Positions 1 to 7,946 are shown, counted from the stretch's first letter. The stretch: DNA of 43,061 nucleotides from an uncultured Clostridia bacterium (GCA_947627065.1 CANQUN010000011.1:1-43061), one strand, 5' to 3'. Notes: a model not told the origin generated them from the sequence alone. Numbers and translations are program-made.

Positions 1-620
1 CTCGTAACGCGTCCTTCGGGGTGTTTTATCTCATCCATCCATATCTTTGAAAAACGGAAGTATTCGTCGTGGGATATGAGCGCCGAAAACATGACGGCAA
101 CGTCCCTTGCGCAGGAATATTGCGTGGGCCTCGGCAGACCCGTGCAGTTTGAAAACAGCGTGTCGTTCATGCCGAGTTCTTTGGCCTTAAGGTTCATGCG
201 CTTTACAAATTCGTCCTCGGAACCCGCTATTTTCTCGGCAAACGCCACACAGGAATCGTTTGCGGAGGCCACGATTATGCTCTTTATGAGTTCCTCTGCC
301 TTGTACTGTCCGCCCGTTTCGAGATAGGCCTGGCTTCCGCCCATGCCCGACGCGGTTGCGCTTACCGGAATCGTGTCGTCAAACGAAAGCTTTCCGTCCT
401 CTATTTCGTCAAAGATCACGAGCAGCGTCATTATCTTGCACATGCTCGCGATGGTCATGCGGTCGTATTCGCGGTGCGCCGTCAGCACGCATCCGCTTTC
501 GGCGTCGCAAAGGTACACGGCCTTGGAAGAATAAGCCTCTTCTGCCCTTGCCGTAACTTTGGGAGCGGCAAAAGCAAAAACGGCTGAAAGAGCCAACAAT
601 AAGGAAAATAATCTCTTCAT
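1..620 (-). CDS. dacF: D-alanyl-D-alanine carboxypeptidase, DacF-like (3' part cut off by window edge)
   Basis: Penicillin-binding serine peptidase of the S11 family, which removes the terminal D-Ala from peptidoglycan stem peptides. The start at 620 follows a good ribosome binding site (GAGGGTGA). The protein begins with a signal peptide (MKRLFSLLLALSAVFAFA, cleavage probably near ARA-EE), so it acts outside the membrane. The catalytic SxxK box is SMCK, within IASMCKIMT about 60 residues in, and the second box SAN is in VASANDSC. The final KTG box would lie beyond the left edge. It is downstream of spoIIM on the same strand, as dacF often is in Firmicutes, which suggests a role in the spore cortex or forespore wall. 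A housekeeping DacA-type enzyme cannot be excluded from this fragment. Confidence 0.9.
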   Translation of the reverse strand, partial: MKRLFSLLLALSAVFAFAAPKVTARAEEAYSSKAVYLCDAESGCVLTAHREYDRMTIASMCKIMTLLVIFDEIEDGKLSFDDTIPVSATASGMGGSQAYLETGGQYKAEELIKSIIVASANDSCVAFAEKIAGSEDEFVKRMNLKAKELGMNDTLFSNCTGLPRPTQYSCARDVAVMFSALISHDEYFRFSKIWMDEIKHPEGRVT

Positions 621-696
621 AAATTCACCCTCGTGATTATTTTCCGTATCAAACGCCCCTTTTATGTATTAAAAGCAAAATTCGCTCGGGCGGCGG

Positions 697-1311
697 TCAG
701 AAGTAAAAGTTCATGGGTCTCAGAAGCAGGCACAGAATCAGCGCTTCTACCAGCGCCCCCGCGAGAGACACGAGGTAGAGTATAGCCGCACACACGGCGT
801 ATCGGCGGACAAAGCATTTAATTCCGCCCGCGCTCTTGCACCCTATCGGGATTACGGGCAGCAGGGCGAGACAAACCGTAACTATGAGGTTTTGCGGCAC
901 GAGGACAAAACAGGCAATCAGTACCCCCGTCATGCCGAATTCTGCGCCGAATATTCCGATGGTCAGGCTCAGCACAAACCCGCGGTAAGCGGTGATGAGC
1001 ATGGACACGGGAAAAAGAAAAACCGACATTCCCAGCGCAAAGAACACGGCAAAATAGCCCAAATTCACCGTTATCCTCTCGAGAAGAAGCGAAAAGCCCG
1101 AAGAGTTTGAAAACATTATGAGTGCGTAATAATTTTCGGCATTCGTCTTGTAATAATCGCGGATGAACCGAGTGGGTTCTATGGCTATGCCGAGTATTAC
1201 TCCCACCACCAGCGCCGCGGCCTGCAGCACGACAAAAAGGAGTTTTTTATCGAATATTTTCTTTATCTCATCCTTGAAGCCCGCAAGCGGCGCAAATAAA
1301 AAGTTGCTCAT
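697..1311 (-). CDS. spoIIM: Stage II sporulation protein M (SpoIIM)
   Basis: Integral membrane protein of 204 residues, with about five hydrophobic segments (near residues 25-45, 85-110, 115-135, 140-160 and 170-200). The central YRGFVLSLTIGIFG and FVLVPQN stretches are typical of the SpoIIM family (PF01944). In sporulating Firmicutes SpoIIM joins SpoIID and SpoIIP in the peptidoglycan-degrading complex that drives engulfment. Its length is normal for the family. No clear Shine-Dalgarno sequence precedes the ATG at 1311, so the start is the longest plausible one. It is followed 76 bp later by the DacF-like gene. Upstream on this strand lies the repeat block derived from spoIVB, so spoIVB and spoIIM may once have been direct neighbours. 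Confidence 0.88.
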   Translation of the reverse strand: MSNFLFAPLAGFKDEIKKIFDKKLLFVVLQAAALVVGVILGIAIEPTRFIRDYYKTNAENYYALIMFSNSSGFSLLLERITVNLGYFAVFFALGMSVFLFPVSMLITAYRGFVLSLTIGIFGAEFGMTGVLIACFVLVPQNLIVTVCLALLPVIPIGCKSAGGIKCFVRRYAVCAAILYLVSLAGALVEALILCLLLRPMNFYF

Positions 1312-1401
1312 GGTTTAATGTATGCGCAACTTTTCATTCTTATTATTGCAGGCTTGATTTTTGTCCGCCCGCCGTCCTGCCGCCGGCGTTTTGCGTGCAT
1401 G

Positions 1402-1716
1402 TCAGGCGAGCATCTTGTCTATGGAGATTCCAAAGAATGGCGTGTGGTTTGTTGTTCCTCGTCTGCGTCTTGGGGTAATGGCGTATGATTTTTCGTTCGT
1501 CTGCGCGGGGAGTGCTTTCTTCCTTGGCTGTGCTGTGCAGATCAAACGAGCATATTGTCAGTGGAAAATCCAAGGGGTATATAATTTATTATTCCCCTCG
1601 TCTGCGCTTTGGTAGTAAGAGCGTATGCTTTTTCCCGTCTGCGTTTGGGTGGATCAGGCGAGCATTTTGTCTATGGAAATTCCAAAGCCGCGCGTCGGGT
1701 CGTTGAGGAAAACGTG
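1402..1716 (-). repeat. Three displaced, degenerate copies of the spoIVB 3' end
   Basis: Reading the minus strand in the spoIVB frame, three segments end like SpoIVB. Copy C (1654-1716) reads HVFLNDPTRGFGISIDKMLA-stop. Copy B (1542-1575) reads GFSTDNMLV-stop. Copy A (1402-1435) reads FGISIDKMLA-stop. The copies are 140 and 112 bp apart. The spacers are related too: each carries CGTCTGCG motifs and a GCGTATG stretch. The current spoIVB ends GIGIQNMLGN, so A and C agree with each other and differ from the gene. No other gene is visible in 1312-1803. Confidence 0.85.
1679..1716 (-). repeat. Left 38-bp direct repeat (att-like, inside displaced spoIVB end)
   Basis: Exact match to 5519-5556. Homology is perfect up to both edges of the 38 bp. 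On the lower-coordinate side the sequence becomes the displaced spoIVB tail. On the higher-coordinate side it becomes unrelated cassette DNA. Confidence 0.9.
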
Positions 1717-1803
1717 AGCAAAACGTTAAAAGGTTCAAACAATTTTTCAGAAATTTTTCCTAAAAGCTTAAAATTCCCCTCTTTGCTTTTATTCCTGTTT
1801 TTC

Positions 1804-2694
1804 CTATTCCTTGATCCCACCGAGCATGAGATCGCCCACGAGTCGTTTCTGAAAAAGAAGAAAGACGACAAAAACAGGAGTGAGCAGAAGGATTGCCCCC
1901 GCGATCTTCATGGTCGGCCAAGCGGAAGTCGTCCGTGTATCGAAGAAGAAATAATACATTCCGTATGCCGCCGTCGGGAAGGATGGTAAAAAGAGCATCG
2001 GCGTCTGATAGTCGTTCCAAAAACCGATGAATTTGATAATCATGACGGTAAAGAAGAGTTTTCCCGAAAGCGGAAGCGCAATCTCGAGGAAGATGCGCAA
2101 ATTGCCCGCTCCGTCGATCTCGGCGGCTTCCGAAATATCCTTCGGCGCCCCGGCAAAGGCCGCGTGGAATATAAGGAAGTAGACACCGAGAAAGCTCGCT
2201 TGCATGAACCAGATGCCGAAAAAAGAATCGTAGAGACCGAGAAGAGACATCAGCCGAAGTTGCGACGGAAGCGCCCCTACAATGGGTAAACCGAGCGCAA
2301 TAACGACGATTGCGTAGACGATTTTCCCTAAGCGGAAGGGAAATCTTGCGGTTGCATAAGCCGTAACGCAGGATACAAGTGTTGCAAAAAATGCCCCACC
2401 TAACGCATAGAGCAGAGAATAACCATACTGCGCGAGAAGCCCTACTTCCACCCTTCCGCCATGGAGAGGTACGTTGAAGGACTTGAAGGCGTTGAAGTAA
2501 TTTTCAAAATGCCATTCCCCTTCCGGAAAGCCGATAGGAGAGGCACGAAATTGGGCGACTGACTTAAGAGAGACGGAGAGGCCCCAAATCAGCAAAAAGA
2601 ATACGAGCAGAAAAAATGCTGCCATGAGCAGAAAAAGAATGATTGCAGGGAGAACCTCCGCACTTTTTTTGATTTTTTTCCGGAAACTTTTCAT
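1804..2694 (-). CDS. Carbohydrate-type ABC transporter permease (MalG/CUT1-like)
   Basis: Second membrane subunit of a binding-protein-dependent uptake system, 296 residues from the ATG at 2694. An N-terminal transmembrane helix (residues 14-36) is followed by a periplasmic loop and a block of five helices. The cytoplasmic coupling (EAA) motif is recognisable as EAAEIDGAGNLRIFLEIALPLS, where the family has EAAxxDGA..G...I..PL. The longer open frame upstream overlaps the first permease and is not used. The TGA of the preceding gene (2696-2698) lies one base from this ATG, so translation is probably coupled. The substrate cannot be named. No ATPase gene is present. Such systems often share an MsmX-type ATPase encoded elsewhere, and I infer the same here. 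Confidence 0.88.
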   Translation of the reverse strand: MKSFRKKIKKSAEVLPAIILFLLMAAFFLLVFFLLIWGLSVSLKSVAQFRASPIGFPEGEWHFENYFNAFKSFNVPLHGGRVEVGLLAQYGYSLLYALGGAFFATLVSCVTAYATARFPFRLGKIVYAIVVIALGLPIVGALPSQLRLMSLLGLYDSFFGIWFMQASFLGVYFLIFHAAFAGAPKDISEAAEIDGAGNLRIFLEIALPLSGKLFFTVMIIKFIGFWNDYQTPMLFLPSFPTAAYGMYYFFFDTRTTSAWPTMKIAGAILLLTPVFVVFLLFQKRLVGDLMLGGIKE

Positions 2695-2695
2695 A

Positions 2696-3571
2696 TCAAT
2701 CTGCCGAAGGGCCCAAGCGGAGCAACAACTTTTTGGAAAAGAGTGCAAGAGGCGCGGCGACGAGAGTAAAGAGCGCGCCCATTGCGGCAAGCACGGGATA
2801 TTCGGCAAGCGTTGCGTTCCGCGCTTCACGAAAGAGATAGTAGCCAAAAGTAAAGAGCGCTGGATCGGCATCGTCTGCATAGAAGTGATAAAGCCCCATC
2901 TGTCCGACGAATATCCCTGCAATATCGATTACAAGAAAAGTAACAAGCGTCGGATAGATCATGGGCAGCGTGATGCAGAAGAACTCTTTCATAAAAGTAC
3001 AGCCATCCAATTCCGCCTCTTCTGAGAGTGATTTCGGAATCGCGCTCATCGTGCCCGACAAGACGAGCACGCTGGTTCCAAGCCCCATCCAAACGTGGTA
3101 AAAGAGCAAAACGGGTAGGACGGCGTTCCCTGAAAAGAGACCCTCTTCCGTATGAAACAAGGCGGGAAAGGCGCGTTCGCCGAAGTATTTGAACAGTACT
3201 GCCATCGCGATTGCCGAAAGAAGGGTCGGCAAAACGATTCCGATCTTCAGTAGGTTTGCAAGCGGCTTTTCCTTCGCGATGTAGTAGGAGAACAATACTC
3301 CCAGCCCGTCTCCGAACAGAGACACCACAAAGAGAAGCAATGTGTTTTTCCATGCGGCGGAGAGTTCGGGTGAGCGAAAAAGAAAATAGAATGCCTGTCG
3401 GAATTGTCCGAATCCCGCAAAGGAAATCGCCCCCGTGGTGTAGTCATAACGTTCAAATGCCATGACCAAAGAATTGACGTTGACGGCAATGTAAAAGATC
3501 CCGAATTGCAGGAGCGGAAATGCGAGCATAGCGCTGTAAAAGATCAGGTCGTTGCGCTTTTTTGTGTGCAT
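2696..3571 (-). CDS. Carbohydrate-type ABC transporter permease (MalF/UgpA-like)
   Basis: First membrane subunit of the same importer, 291 residues. The start at 3571 (MHTKKRNDLIFYS) is chosen because GGAGAAGG precedes it; the longer frame to 3748 runs into the binding-protein gene. A first helix near residues 9-30 is followed by helices around 75-95, 110-130, 155-180, 215-235 and 260-280. The EAA loop reads SLSEEAELDGCTFMKEFFCITLP. It pairs with the MalG-like subunit just downstream and with the lipoprotein 19 bp upstream. The three together form a standard CUT1-type module without ATPase. Confidence 0.88.
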   Translation of the reverse strand: MHTKKRNDLIFYSAMLAFPLLQFGIFYIAVNVNSLVMAFERYDYTTGAISFAGFGQFRQAFYFLFRSPELSAAWKNTLLLFVVSLFGDGLGVLFSYYIAKEKPLANLLKIGIVLPTLLSAIAMAVLFKYFGERAFPALFHTEEGLFSGNAVLPVLLFYHVWMGLGTSVLVLSGTMSAIPKSLSEEAELDGCTFMKEFFCITLPMIYPTLVTFLVIDIAGIFVGQMGLYHFYADDADPALFTFGYYLFREARNATLAEYPVLAAMGALFTLVAAPLALFSKKLLLRLGPSAD

Positions 3572-3590
3572 TGACCTTCTCCCCTTTCCC

Positions 3591-5327
3591 TCATTGGAAA
3601 TGCGAGCCATACAGTTCTCTCCATGAGGATGCGGAATATTGCGTTTCCATTCCGTCAAAGTACTCCGCGGCAGAGACTCCGCGGCGGAAACAGTCGATCG
3701 GACATCCCTCGGAGAGTCCGCCGACGACCGAACTCCAACGCTTGTCAATGTTGAAATCGGATTGATGGTTGAGATAGAGCGAATTAGTGTCGAACGGATA
3801 GACTATTTCAGTGTCCCCCTTGTTTTTGAGCGACAGAACAGAACTCCCGAAGGACGTCATTTTTTTGAGCTCGTCAACGGGCATTTCATAGCGAAGGGAA
3901 CGCGGCGTGTTTGTCATCGCTGTGAATTCGACGAGGGCGCGGTCGGTATAACAGTAGCGCAGAAAAACCTTGGCAAGCGGGATCTTTTCGGAATCGATCT
4001 TCGCATTGATAAAAGCAAGACTATAAAGGTTATCGAGAAGCGTTGTATTCCCCAAATGGCTTTCATCCGCCTTGGGCAGAGGAAGAAAGCCTAACCTGCG
4101 ATGATTACGAAGAGCCTTTTCCCCGTACTCTTCCGCGAGCATTGCAAAGCTCCCCGAAGCTTCAGCTTCGTTTTCCCAGTATATGCCGTCGATGAAAAAG
4201 CCGATTGGGTTGTCCGTAAAACTACTTTCAAGGAAACCATACTGCGCCTCCGTGTGAGAACAGGCGTCGTTTTTTGCGTCTGCATGAAGATACCGCTCAT
4301 TGGAAGCGAGACGGTCCAGAAAGCTCAACGCATAGGCACGGCCCGCTTGTTTTATCAGTTTCCAGCCGGAGCGTGCGTCGATCTCGGTCGGCTCTGCCAA
4401 AGAGAGCGACGTTACCCGCCCGGAAGCATCTACCTGAAAATCATTCAAAAGGTCGTTCGCCACGCCGTTAAAGGAATAGTTGAGAGACATTTGCTCTTCT
4501 CCCTCGAAATCGGCAAAGAGCGCCGTTAAGAAGCTGTTCAAATAGACCTTACGGGTCTCTCCTGCATAGGTGAGCGGCGTAATGCCTTTTTCAAGCATGT
4601 GGTCGCACAACTCGAAGAACTCGTCGTAGGTCGCGGGAAGCCCGTCGTCCGCCGAATAGTCGATTCCCCCTTCGCACCCCGTTTTCCCGTCCGGACCGAG
4701 GGAACGCTCCTCTTCTGCACTCTTTACAAATCTGTCCGCCGCACCCGCTTTGGCAAAATAGAGATTTTCCCGCTCGAAGAGTTCGATGTCGTAGGAGAGC
4801 CCGAAATAGGAGGCATAGTGCGGAATCGCATAGATTTTGCCGTCATGCTCGAAATATTTCTTTTGCGCATCGTTGAATTTATCGAAGATGCTCCGTTCTT
4901 CTCCATATTCCGAGAGTTCTTCCTTTACGACGTCGGTGATGTCGAGAAATTGTCCCTGAAAGATCCCGTCGTAATAATAGCCGCGTTCGGTAAAAAAGAG
5001 ATCCTGCGGATAGGCTTCCATATTGGCGAGTAAAGTTTGTCCGCTCTTCTTATTGCCGTCGATTATGATCTGTACGCCCGTCTTACCGGGGAGGAAACTT
5101 GTTTCGGCGTTCTCCTCTTCAAAACGCGTGGCGACAGCTTTCAACCAATCGTTGCCAAAGCCGCCTTCGTAGCTCGAAACATAGAGTTGCGCTTTGTTGG
5201 GATCGATCCCGTTATTTCCGCCGCAACCCGCGACGGCCGCGAACGACAATGCCAAAGCGCAAAAAATGCAAACGGACCTTTTCATTGTGCTTTTTCTCTT
5301 TTCGTCCTTCCGATAAATATTTGTCAT
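3591..5327 (-). CDS. Extracellular solute-binding lipoprotein of an ABC importer (family 1)
   Basis: Substrate-capture subunit of the importer, 578 residues, somewhat larger than the usual 420-550 of family 1 sugar-binding proteins. The start at 5327 has a strong site (GAGGAA, six bases away). An internal ATG at 5285 would remove a charged 14-residue leader but lacks a good site. The signal peptide ends in a lipobox AVAGC with Cys at residue 35, so the protein is anchored on the outer face of the membrane. The mature part has the mixed alpha/beta character of the family, for example FNDAQKKYFEHDGKIYAIPHYASYFGLSYD broken over adjacent strands. Many aromatic residues fit a sugar ligand, but the sugar is unknown. 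It is first in the operon, behind its own promoter. Confidence 0.87.
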   Translation of the reverse strand: MTNIYRKDEKRKSTMKRSVCIFCALALSFAAVAGCGGNNGIDPNKAQLYVSSYEGGFGNDWLKAVATRFEEENAETSFLPGKTGVQIIIDGNKKSGQTLLANMEAYPQDLFFTERGYYYDGIFQGQFLDITDVVKEELSEYGEERSIFDKFNDAQKKYFEHDGKIYAIPHYASYFGLSYDIELFERENLYFAKAGAADRFVKSAEEERSLGPDGKTGCEGGIDYSADDGLPATYDEFFELCDHMLEKGITPLTYAGETRKVYLNSFLTALFADFEGEEQMSLNYSFNGVANDLLNDFQVDASGRVTSLSLAEPTEIDARSGWKLIKQAGRAYALSFLDRLASNERYLHADAKNDACSHTEAQYGFLESSFTDNPIGFFIDGIYWENEAEASGSFAMLAEEYGEKALRNHRRLGFLPLPKADESHLGNTTLLDNLYSLAFINAKIDSEKIPLAKVFLRYCYTDRALVEFTAMTNTPRSLRYEMPVDELKKMTSFGSSVLSLKNKGDTEIVYPFDTNSLYLNHQSDFNIDKRWSSVVGGLSEGCPIDCFRRGVSAAEYFDGMETQYSASSWRELYGSHFQ

Positions 5328-5366
5328 TTCATGTTCCTCATTTGTATGGCACTGATATATGCGTTA

Positions 5367-5395
5367 ATTATAACATACTTCAGAAAGAATTTCAA
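5367..5395 (-). promoter_or_regulatory. SigA-type promoter of the ABC operon
   Basis: On the minus strand: TTGAAA (5390-5395), 17-bp spacer, TATAAT (5367-5372), about 40 bp before the lipoprotein start. A 10-bp palindrome ACGATATCGT at 5405-5414 sits just upstream of the -35 box and could be a regulator site; no regulator gene is nearby. Confidence 0.75.
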
Positions 5396-5452
5396 CCGGC
5401 TGCGACGATATCGTTGTGTTTTTCCCATTGACGACAGAGAAACCCGCTTTTG

Positions 5453-5480
5453 CAAAAAAAAGCCTGCGGGGTACGCAGAC
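5453..5480 (-). terminator. Intrinsic terminator of spoIVB
   Basis: Minus-strand stem GTCTGCG...CGCAGGC (one G-U pair) at 5462-5480 followed by a run of T (5453-5461), 11 bases after the spoIVB stop. The stem contains the same GTCTGCG motif found four times in the displaced copies at 1459-1647. Confidence 0.8.
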
Positions 5481-5490
5481 TTGCTTTGAT

Positions 5491-6486
5491 TTAATTTCCG
5501 AGCATATTTTGGATGCCGATTCCAAAGCCGCGCGTCGGGTCGTTGAGGAAAACGTGGGTTACGGCACCGACTATCTTTCCGTTCTGCAGCACGGGGCTGC
5601 CGCTCATCCCCTGCAGGATTCCCGCCGTTTTGGAAAGGAGTTTTTCGTCCGTTATCTTGAGCACGAGATTCTTGTTTTCGGGTGCGTCATCGTCGTATTT
5701 GACTATGGAGACGGAATATTCTCCCGGAGTGGTTCCCTCTATGGTGGAGTATATAGACGCCTTGCCGGGTCTGGCTTCTCCCACCTCCACCTTTCTGAGG
5801 CCTTTGACGAAACTTTCGTCTGTTATTTTTCCAAACAGTCCTTCGGCCTTGTTCGCGCAGACTTTGCCTATCTCGTCATCTTCCATGAAATAACCGCGTA
5901 TTTCGCCCGCCTTGCCGCGCTCGCCCTTGCGCACGCCGATTATGTTGCACCTGTACGCCACGCCCGAATTGATTTTGACAATCTTTTGTATTTCGCCGTC
6001 AACTATCGGATGGCCGAGCGCCCCGAAGGTGAGATCGTCCTTGATGTAAGTAACCGTGCCTATTCCCGATATATCGTCTCTGATGAAAAGTCCCATTTTG
6101 TATTTACCCGCAATATCCTTGGCGGGATATACTATTTTGACGAGAACTTCCCCCTCCCTTTCGATGACGGCGGAAGTTCCCTTGCCGTCGTAAGAGGCGA
6201 GAATCTTCTCTATATCGGCGGCGGTGTTGACCTCTTTGCCCCCGAGCGAAGTGATTACGTCCCCCGCCTTAAATCCCGCGTCCCGCGAAGGGGAGTATAT
6301 TCCGTCTCCCGATATTACGTCGTTGACGCCGATAACCGTTGCTCCCTTGTTGTCTATTCTGAACCCCGCTGCCATTCCGCCGAGGTAAACCTCCGTGCAT
6401 TCGGCACGGGCAACGGCCGTGTTGCCCAAAAGGAATAACGCAAAAACGGCCGTCAATACGGATAAAATCAAAAATCTCTTTCTCAT
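5491..6486 (-). CDS. spoIVB: SpoIVB serine peptidase (sporulation signalling)
   Basis: S55-family peptidase of 331 residues. In sporulating bacilli it is made in the forespore under SigG, crosses into the intermembrane space and cleaves SpoIVFA to trigger sigma-K activation. A signal or anchor segment (residues 5-28) is followed by a PDZ domain (around 60-125, GDVITSLGGKEV) and the peptidase domain. The catalytic Ser is in GMSGSP (293-298), and the usual THVFLNDPTRGFGI follows near the end. The start at 6486 has AGGTGA upstream. The last ten codons (GIGIQNMLGN) differ from two displaced copies of the end found 3.8-4.1 kb away. The 38-bp repeat covers the codons just before them. Confidence 0.95.
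   Translation of the reverse strand: MRKRFLILSVLTAVFALFLLGNTAVARAECTEVYLGGMAAGFRIDNKGATVIGVNDVISGDGIYSPSRDAGFKAGDVITSLGGKEVNTAADIEKILASYDGKGTSAVIEREGEVLVKIVYPAKDIAGKYKMGLFIRDDISGIGTVTYIKDDLTFGALGHPIVDGEIQKIVKINSGVAYRCNIIGVRKGERGKAGEIRGYFMEDDEIGKVCANKAEGLFGKITDESFVKGLRKVEVGEARPGKASIYSTIEGTTPGEYSVSIVKYDDDAPENKNLVLKITDEKLLSKTAGILQGMSGSPVLQNGKIVGAVTHVFLNDPTRGFGIGIQNMLGN
5519..5556 (-). repeat. Right 38-bp direct repeat, inside spoIVB coding end
   Basis: Exact copy of 1679-1716. It encodes HVFLNDPTRGFGI, a conserved stretch of SpoIVB, and is followed on the minus strand by the current, divergent C-terminal codons. Confidence 0.9.
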
Positions 6487-6518
6487 TGTTCACCTGAACG
6501 CCCCCTCGGGCACAATTA

Positions 6519-6547
6519 TATAATCCGCAAGTTTGAAATAATTATTC
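6519..6547 (-). promoter_or_regulatory. Possible forespore (SigG/SigF-like) promoter of spoIVB
   Basis: Minus strand: GAATA (6543-6547), 17 bp, GATTATA (6519-6525), about 33 bp before the spoIVB start. It resembles the SigG pattern (GNATR, 17-18, CATNNTA) with one mismatch in the -10 box, and fits the known forespore expression of spoIVB. Confidence 0.4.
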
Positions 6548-6578
6548 TCAAAACATCATTTCCCCTTCGGTATCCTGT

Positions 6579-6607
6579 TTGACATTTTTTTTTGCAAGCA
6601 TTATAAT
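6579..6607 (+). promoter_or_regulatory. Consensus SigA promoter of ktrBA
   Basis: TTGACA (6579-6584), 17-bp spacer, TATAAT (6602-6607): a perfect consensus. Transcription would begin about 6-8 bases downstream, at or one or two bases before the ktrB ATG at 6615, so the mRNA would have no leader. Confidence 0.9.
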
Positions 6608-6614
6608 AAATGGT

Positions 6615-7937
6615 ATGGCAATCAAAAGAAGACTTACAACCACGAGAATCATAACGTTGAGTTTTCTTCTCGTAATACTTGCGGGCGCCATCCTGCTCTG
6701 TTTCCCCTTCTCCGCAAAATCGAGAGAAGCGACCCCGTTTATAGACTGTCTGTTTACGGCTACTTCCGCAACCTGCGTTACGGGTCTCGTTACCGTGCCC
6801 ACCTTTTCGCACTGGTCGCTCTTCGGCCAGATCGTGATACTTCTGATGATTCAGATAGGCGGGCTGGGCTTTATGACCTTTGTAACCATGATCACTTTCT
6901 TTATAAGAAAGCAGGTCGGCCTGTTTGACAGAAAGATATTCATGCAGTCTGCCGCCATCATGAACCTCGGCAGCGTGCTCACCCTGTTCAAACAGATTCT
7001 GTTCGGCACACTGATAATAGAATGTGCGGGCGCGGTGATACTCTCCTTCGCCTTCGTGCCCGAAATGGGTGCAAGAGGAATATATTTTGCAGTGTTCCAT
7101 TCGGTATCGGCTTTCTGCAACGCGGGCTTTGACCTGTTTGATTCCTCGCTAACGGCCTATAATTCCAACCCCGTGGTGATACTGACGATATCTCTGCTCA
7201 TCATCCTCGGCGGGCTGGGCTTTATTGTGTGGAGCAACATGATCGACTCCAAGTTCCGTTTTTCCCGCTTCAACCTCCACACCAAAATCGTGCTGATAAC
7301 CACCGTTTCGCTCATCGTCGGCCCCATGCTGCTGTTCATGCTGTTCGATTGGAATTTTTCGCTTGAAGGCATGAATTTCGGGGAAAAGATACTCGCTTCG
7401 GCAATGCAGGTGATCTCCCCGAGGACGGCGGGCTTCTATTCGGTGGATCTCACAAAGATATCCAACAGTTCTTACGTGATGACCGTGCTGCTCATGTTCA
7501 TAGGCGGGAGCCCCGGTTCTACCGCGGGCGGCATCAAGACGACCACGTTCGTCATAATTCTGTTCAGCATTCTGGCCGAGGCCAGAAAGTCCGACAGCAT
7601 AACGATAGGCAAACGCACGCTGCCGCAAGGCATTGCAAAAACGGCAAACGCCATCCTCGCAATGTACATCTCGGCGGTGGTAGCGGCCTGCCTTATAATC
7701 TGCGGGGTGGAAAGCAACCTTTCTCTCAACAACGTGTTTTACGAAGTGGTTTCTTCCATCTGCACGGTCGGCCTGTCCCGCGGGATTACGCCAGACCTCT
7801 CAGTCGTATCAAAACTCGTTCTCATACTTCTGATGTTCCTCGGAAGGGTGGGTTCGGTAACATTTGCGCTCGCCTTCGGAGAAAAGAAGGACACTCCCCC
7901 TCTCGAATTTCCGACCGAAAAAATAATGATTGGTTAA
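6615..7937 (+). CDS. ktrB: Potassium uptake channel subunit KtrB/TrkH
   Basis: Membrane subunit of a Ktr/Trk-type K+ (or Na+-coupled K+) uptake system, 440 residues. It has the four repeated M1-P-M2 units of the family. Selectivity-loop stretches are visible as TATSATCVTGLVT, SVSAFCNAGFDLF, SPRTAGFYSVDL and SSICTVGLSRGI, each with the conserved Gly. GGSPGSTAGGIKTTT matches the intramembrane gating loop after the third pore region. The ATG at 6615 is the only reasonable start; upstream in-frame codons are the promoter itself. No Shine-Dalgarno sequence is present, consistent with a leaderless mRNA. The gene for the gating subunit follows after 9 bp. Confidence 0.92.
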   Translation: MAIKRRLTTTRIITLSFLLVILAGAILLCFPFSAKSREATPFIDCLFTATSATCVTGLVTVPTFSHWSLFGQIVILLMIQIGGLGFMTFVTMITFFIRKQVGLFDRKIFMQSAAIMNLGSVLTLFKQILFGTLIIECAGAVILSFAFVPEMGARGIYFAVFHSVSAFCNAGFDLFDSSLTAYNSNPVVILTISLLIILGGLGFIVWSNMIDSKFRFSRFNLHTKIVLITTVSLIVGPMLLFMLFDWNFSLEGMNFGEKILASAMQVISPRTAGFYSVDLTKISNSSYVMTVLLMFIGGSPGSTAGGIKTTTFVIILFSILAEARKSDSITIGKRTLPQGIAKTANAILAMYISAVVAACLIICGVESNLSLNNVFYEVVSSICTVGLSRGITPDLSVVSKLVLILLMFLGRVGSVTFALAFGEKKDTPPLEFPTEKIMIG

Positions 7938-7946
7938 GGAGAAATT

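Larger units (their letters stand above)
1679..5556. mobile_element. Candidate genomic cassette carrying an ABC uptake operon, bounded by 38-bp direct repeats
   Basis: An identical 38-bp sequence occurs at 1679-1716 and 5519-5556 in the same orientation, 3,840 bp apart. The right copy is inside the coding end of spoIVB (codons for HVFLNDPTRGFGI). The left copy is followed by an alternative spoIVB end and stop. Between them are only three transporter genes and their promoter. This is the geometry of an element inserted in the 3' end of a gene that restores the reading frame with its own sequence. No integrase, transposase or relaxase is inside, so any mobilising enzyme would have to act in trans. 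Homologous recombination or a tandem duplication followed by insertion are alternatives. Confidence 0.55.

Noticed and set aside
1312-5556. Integron cassette array with attC sites
   Set aside because: No integron integrase, no inverted-repeat attC architecture, and the repeats are spoIVB coding ends.
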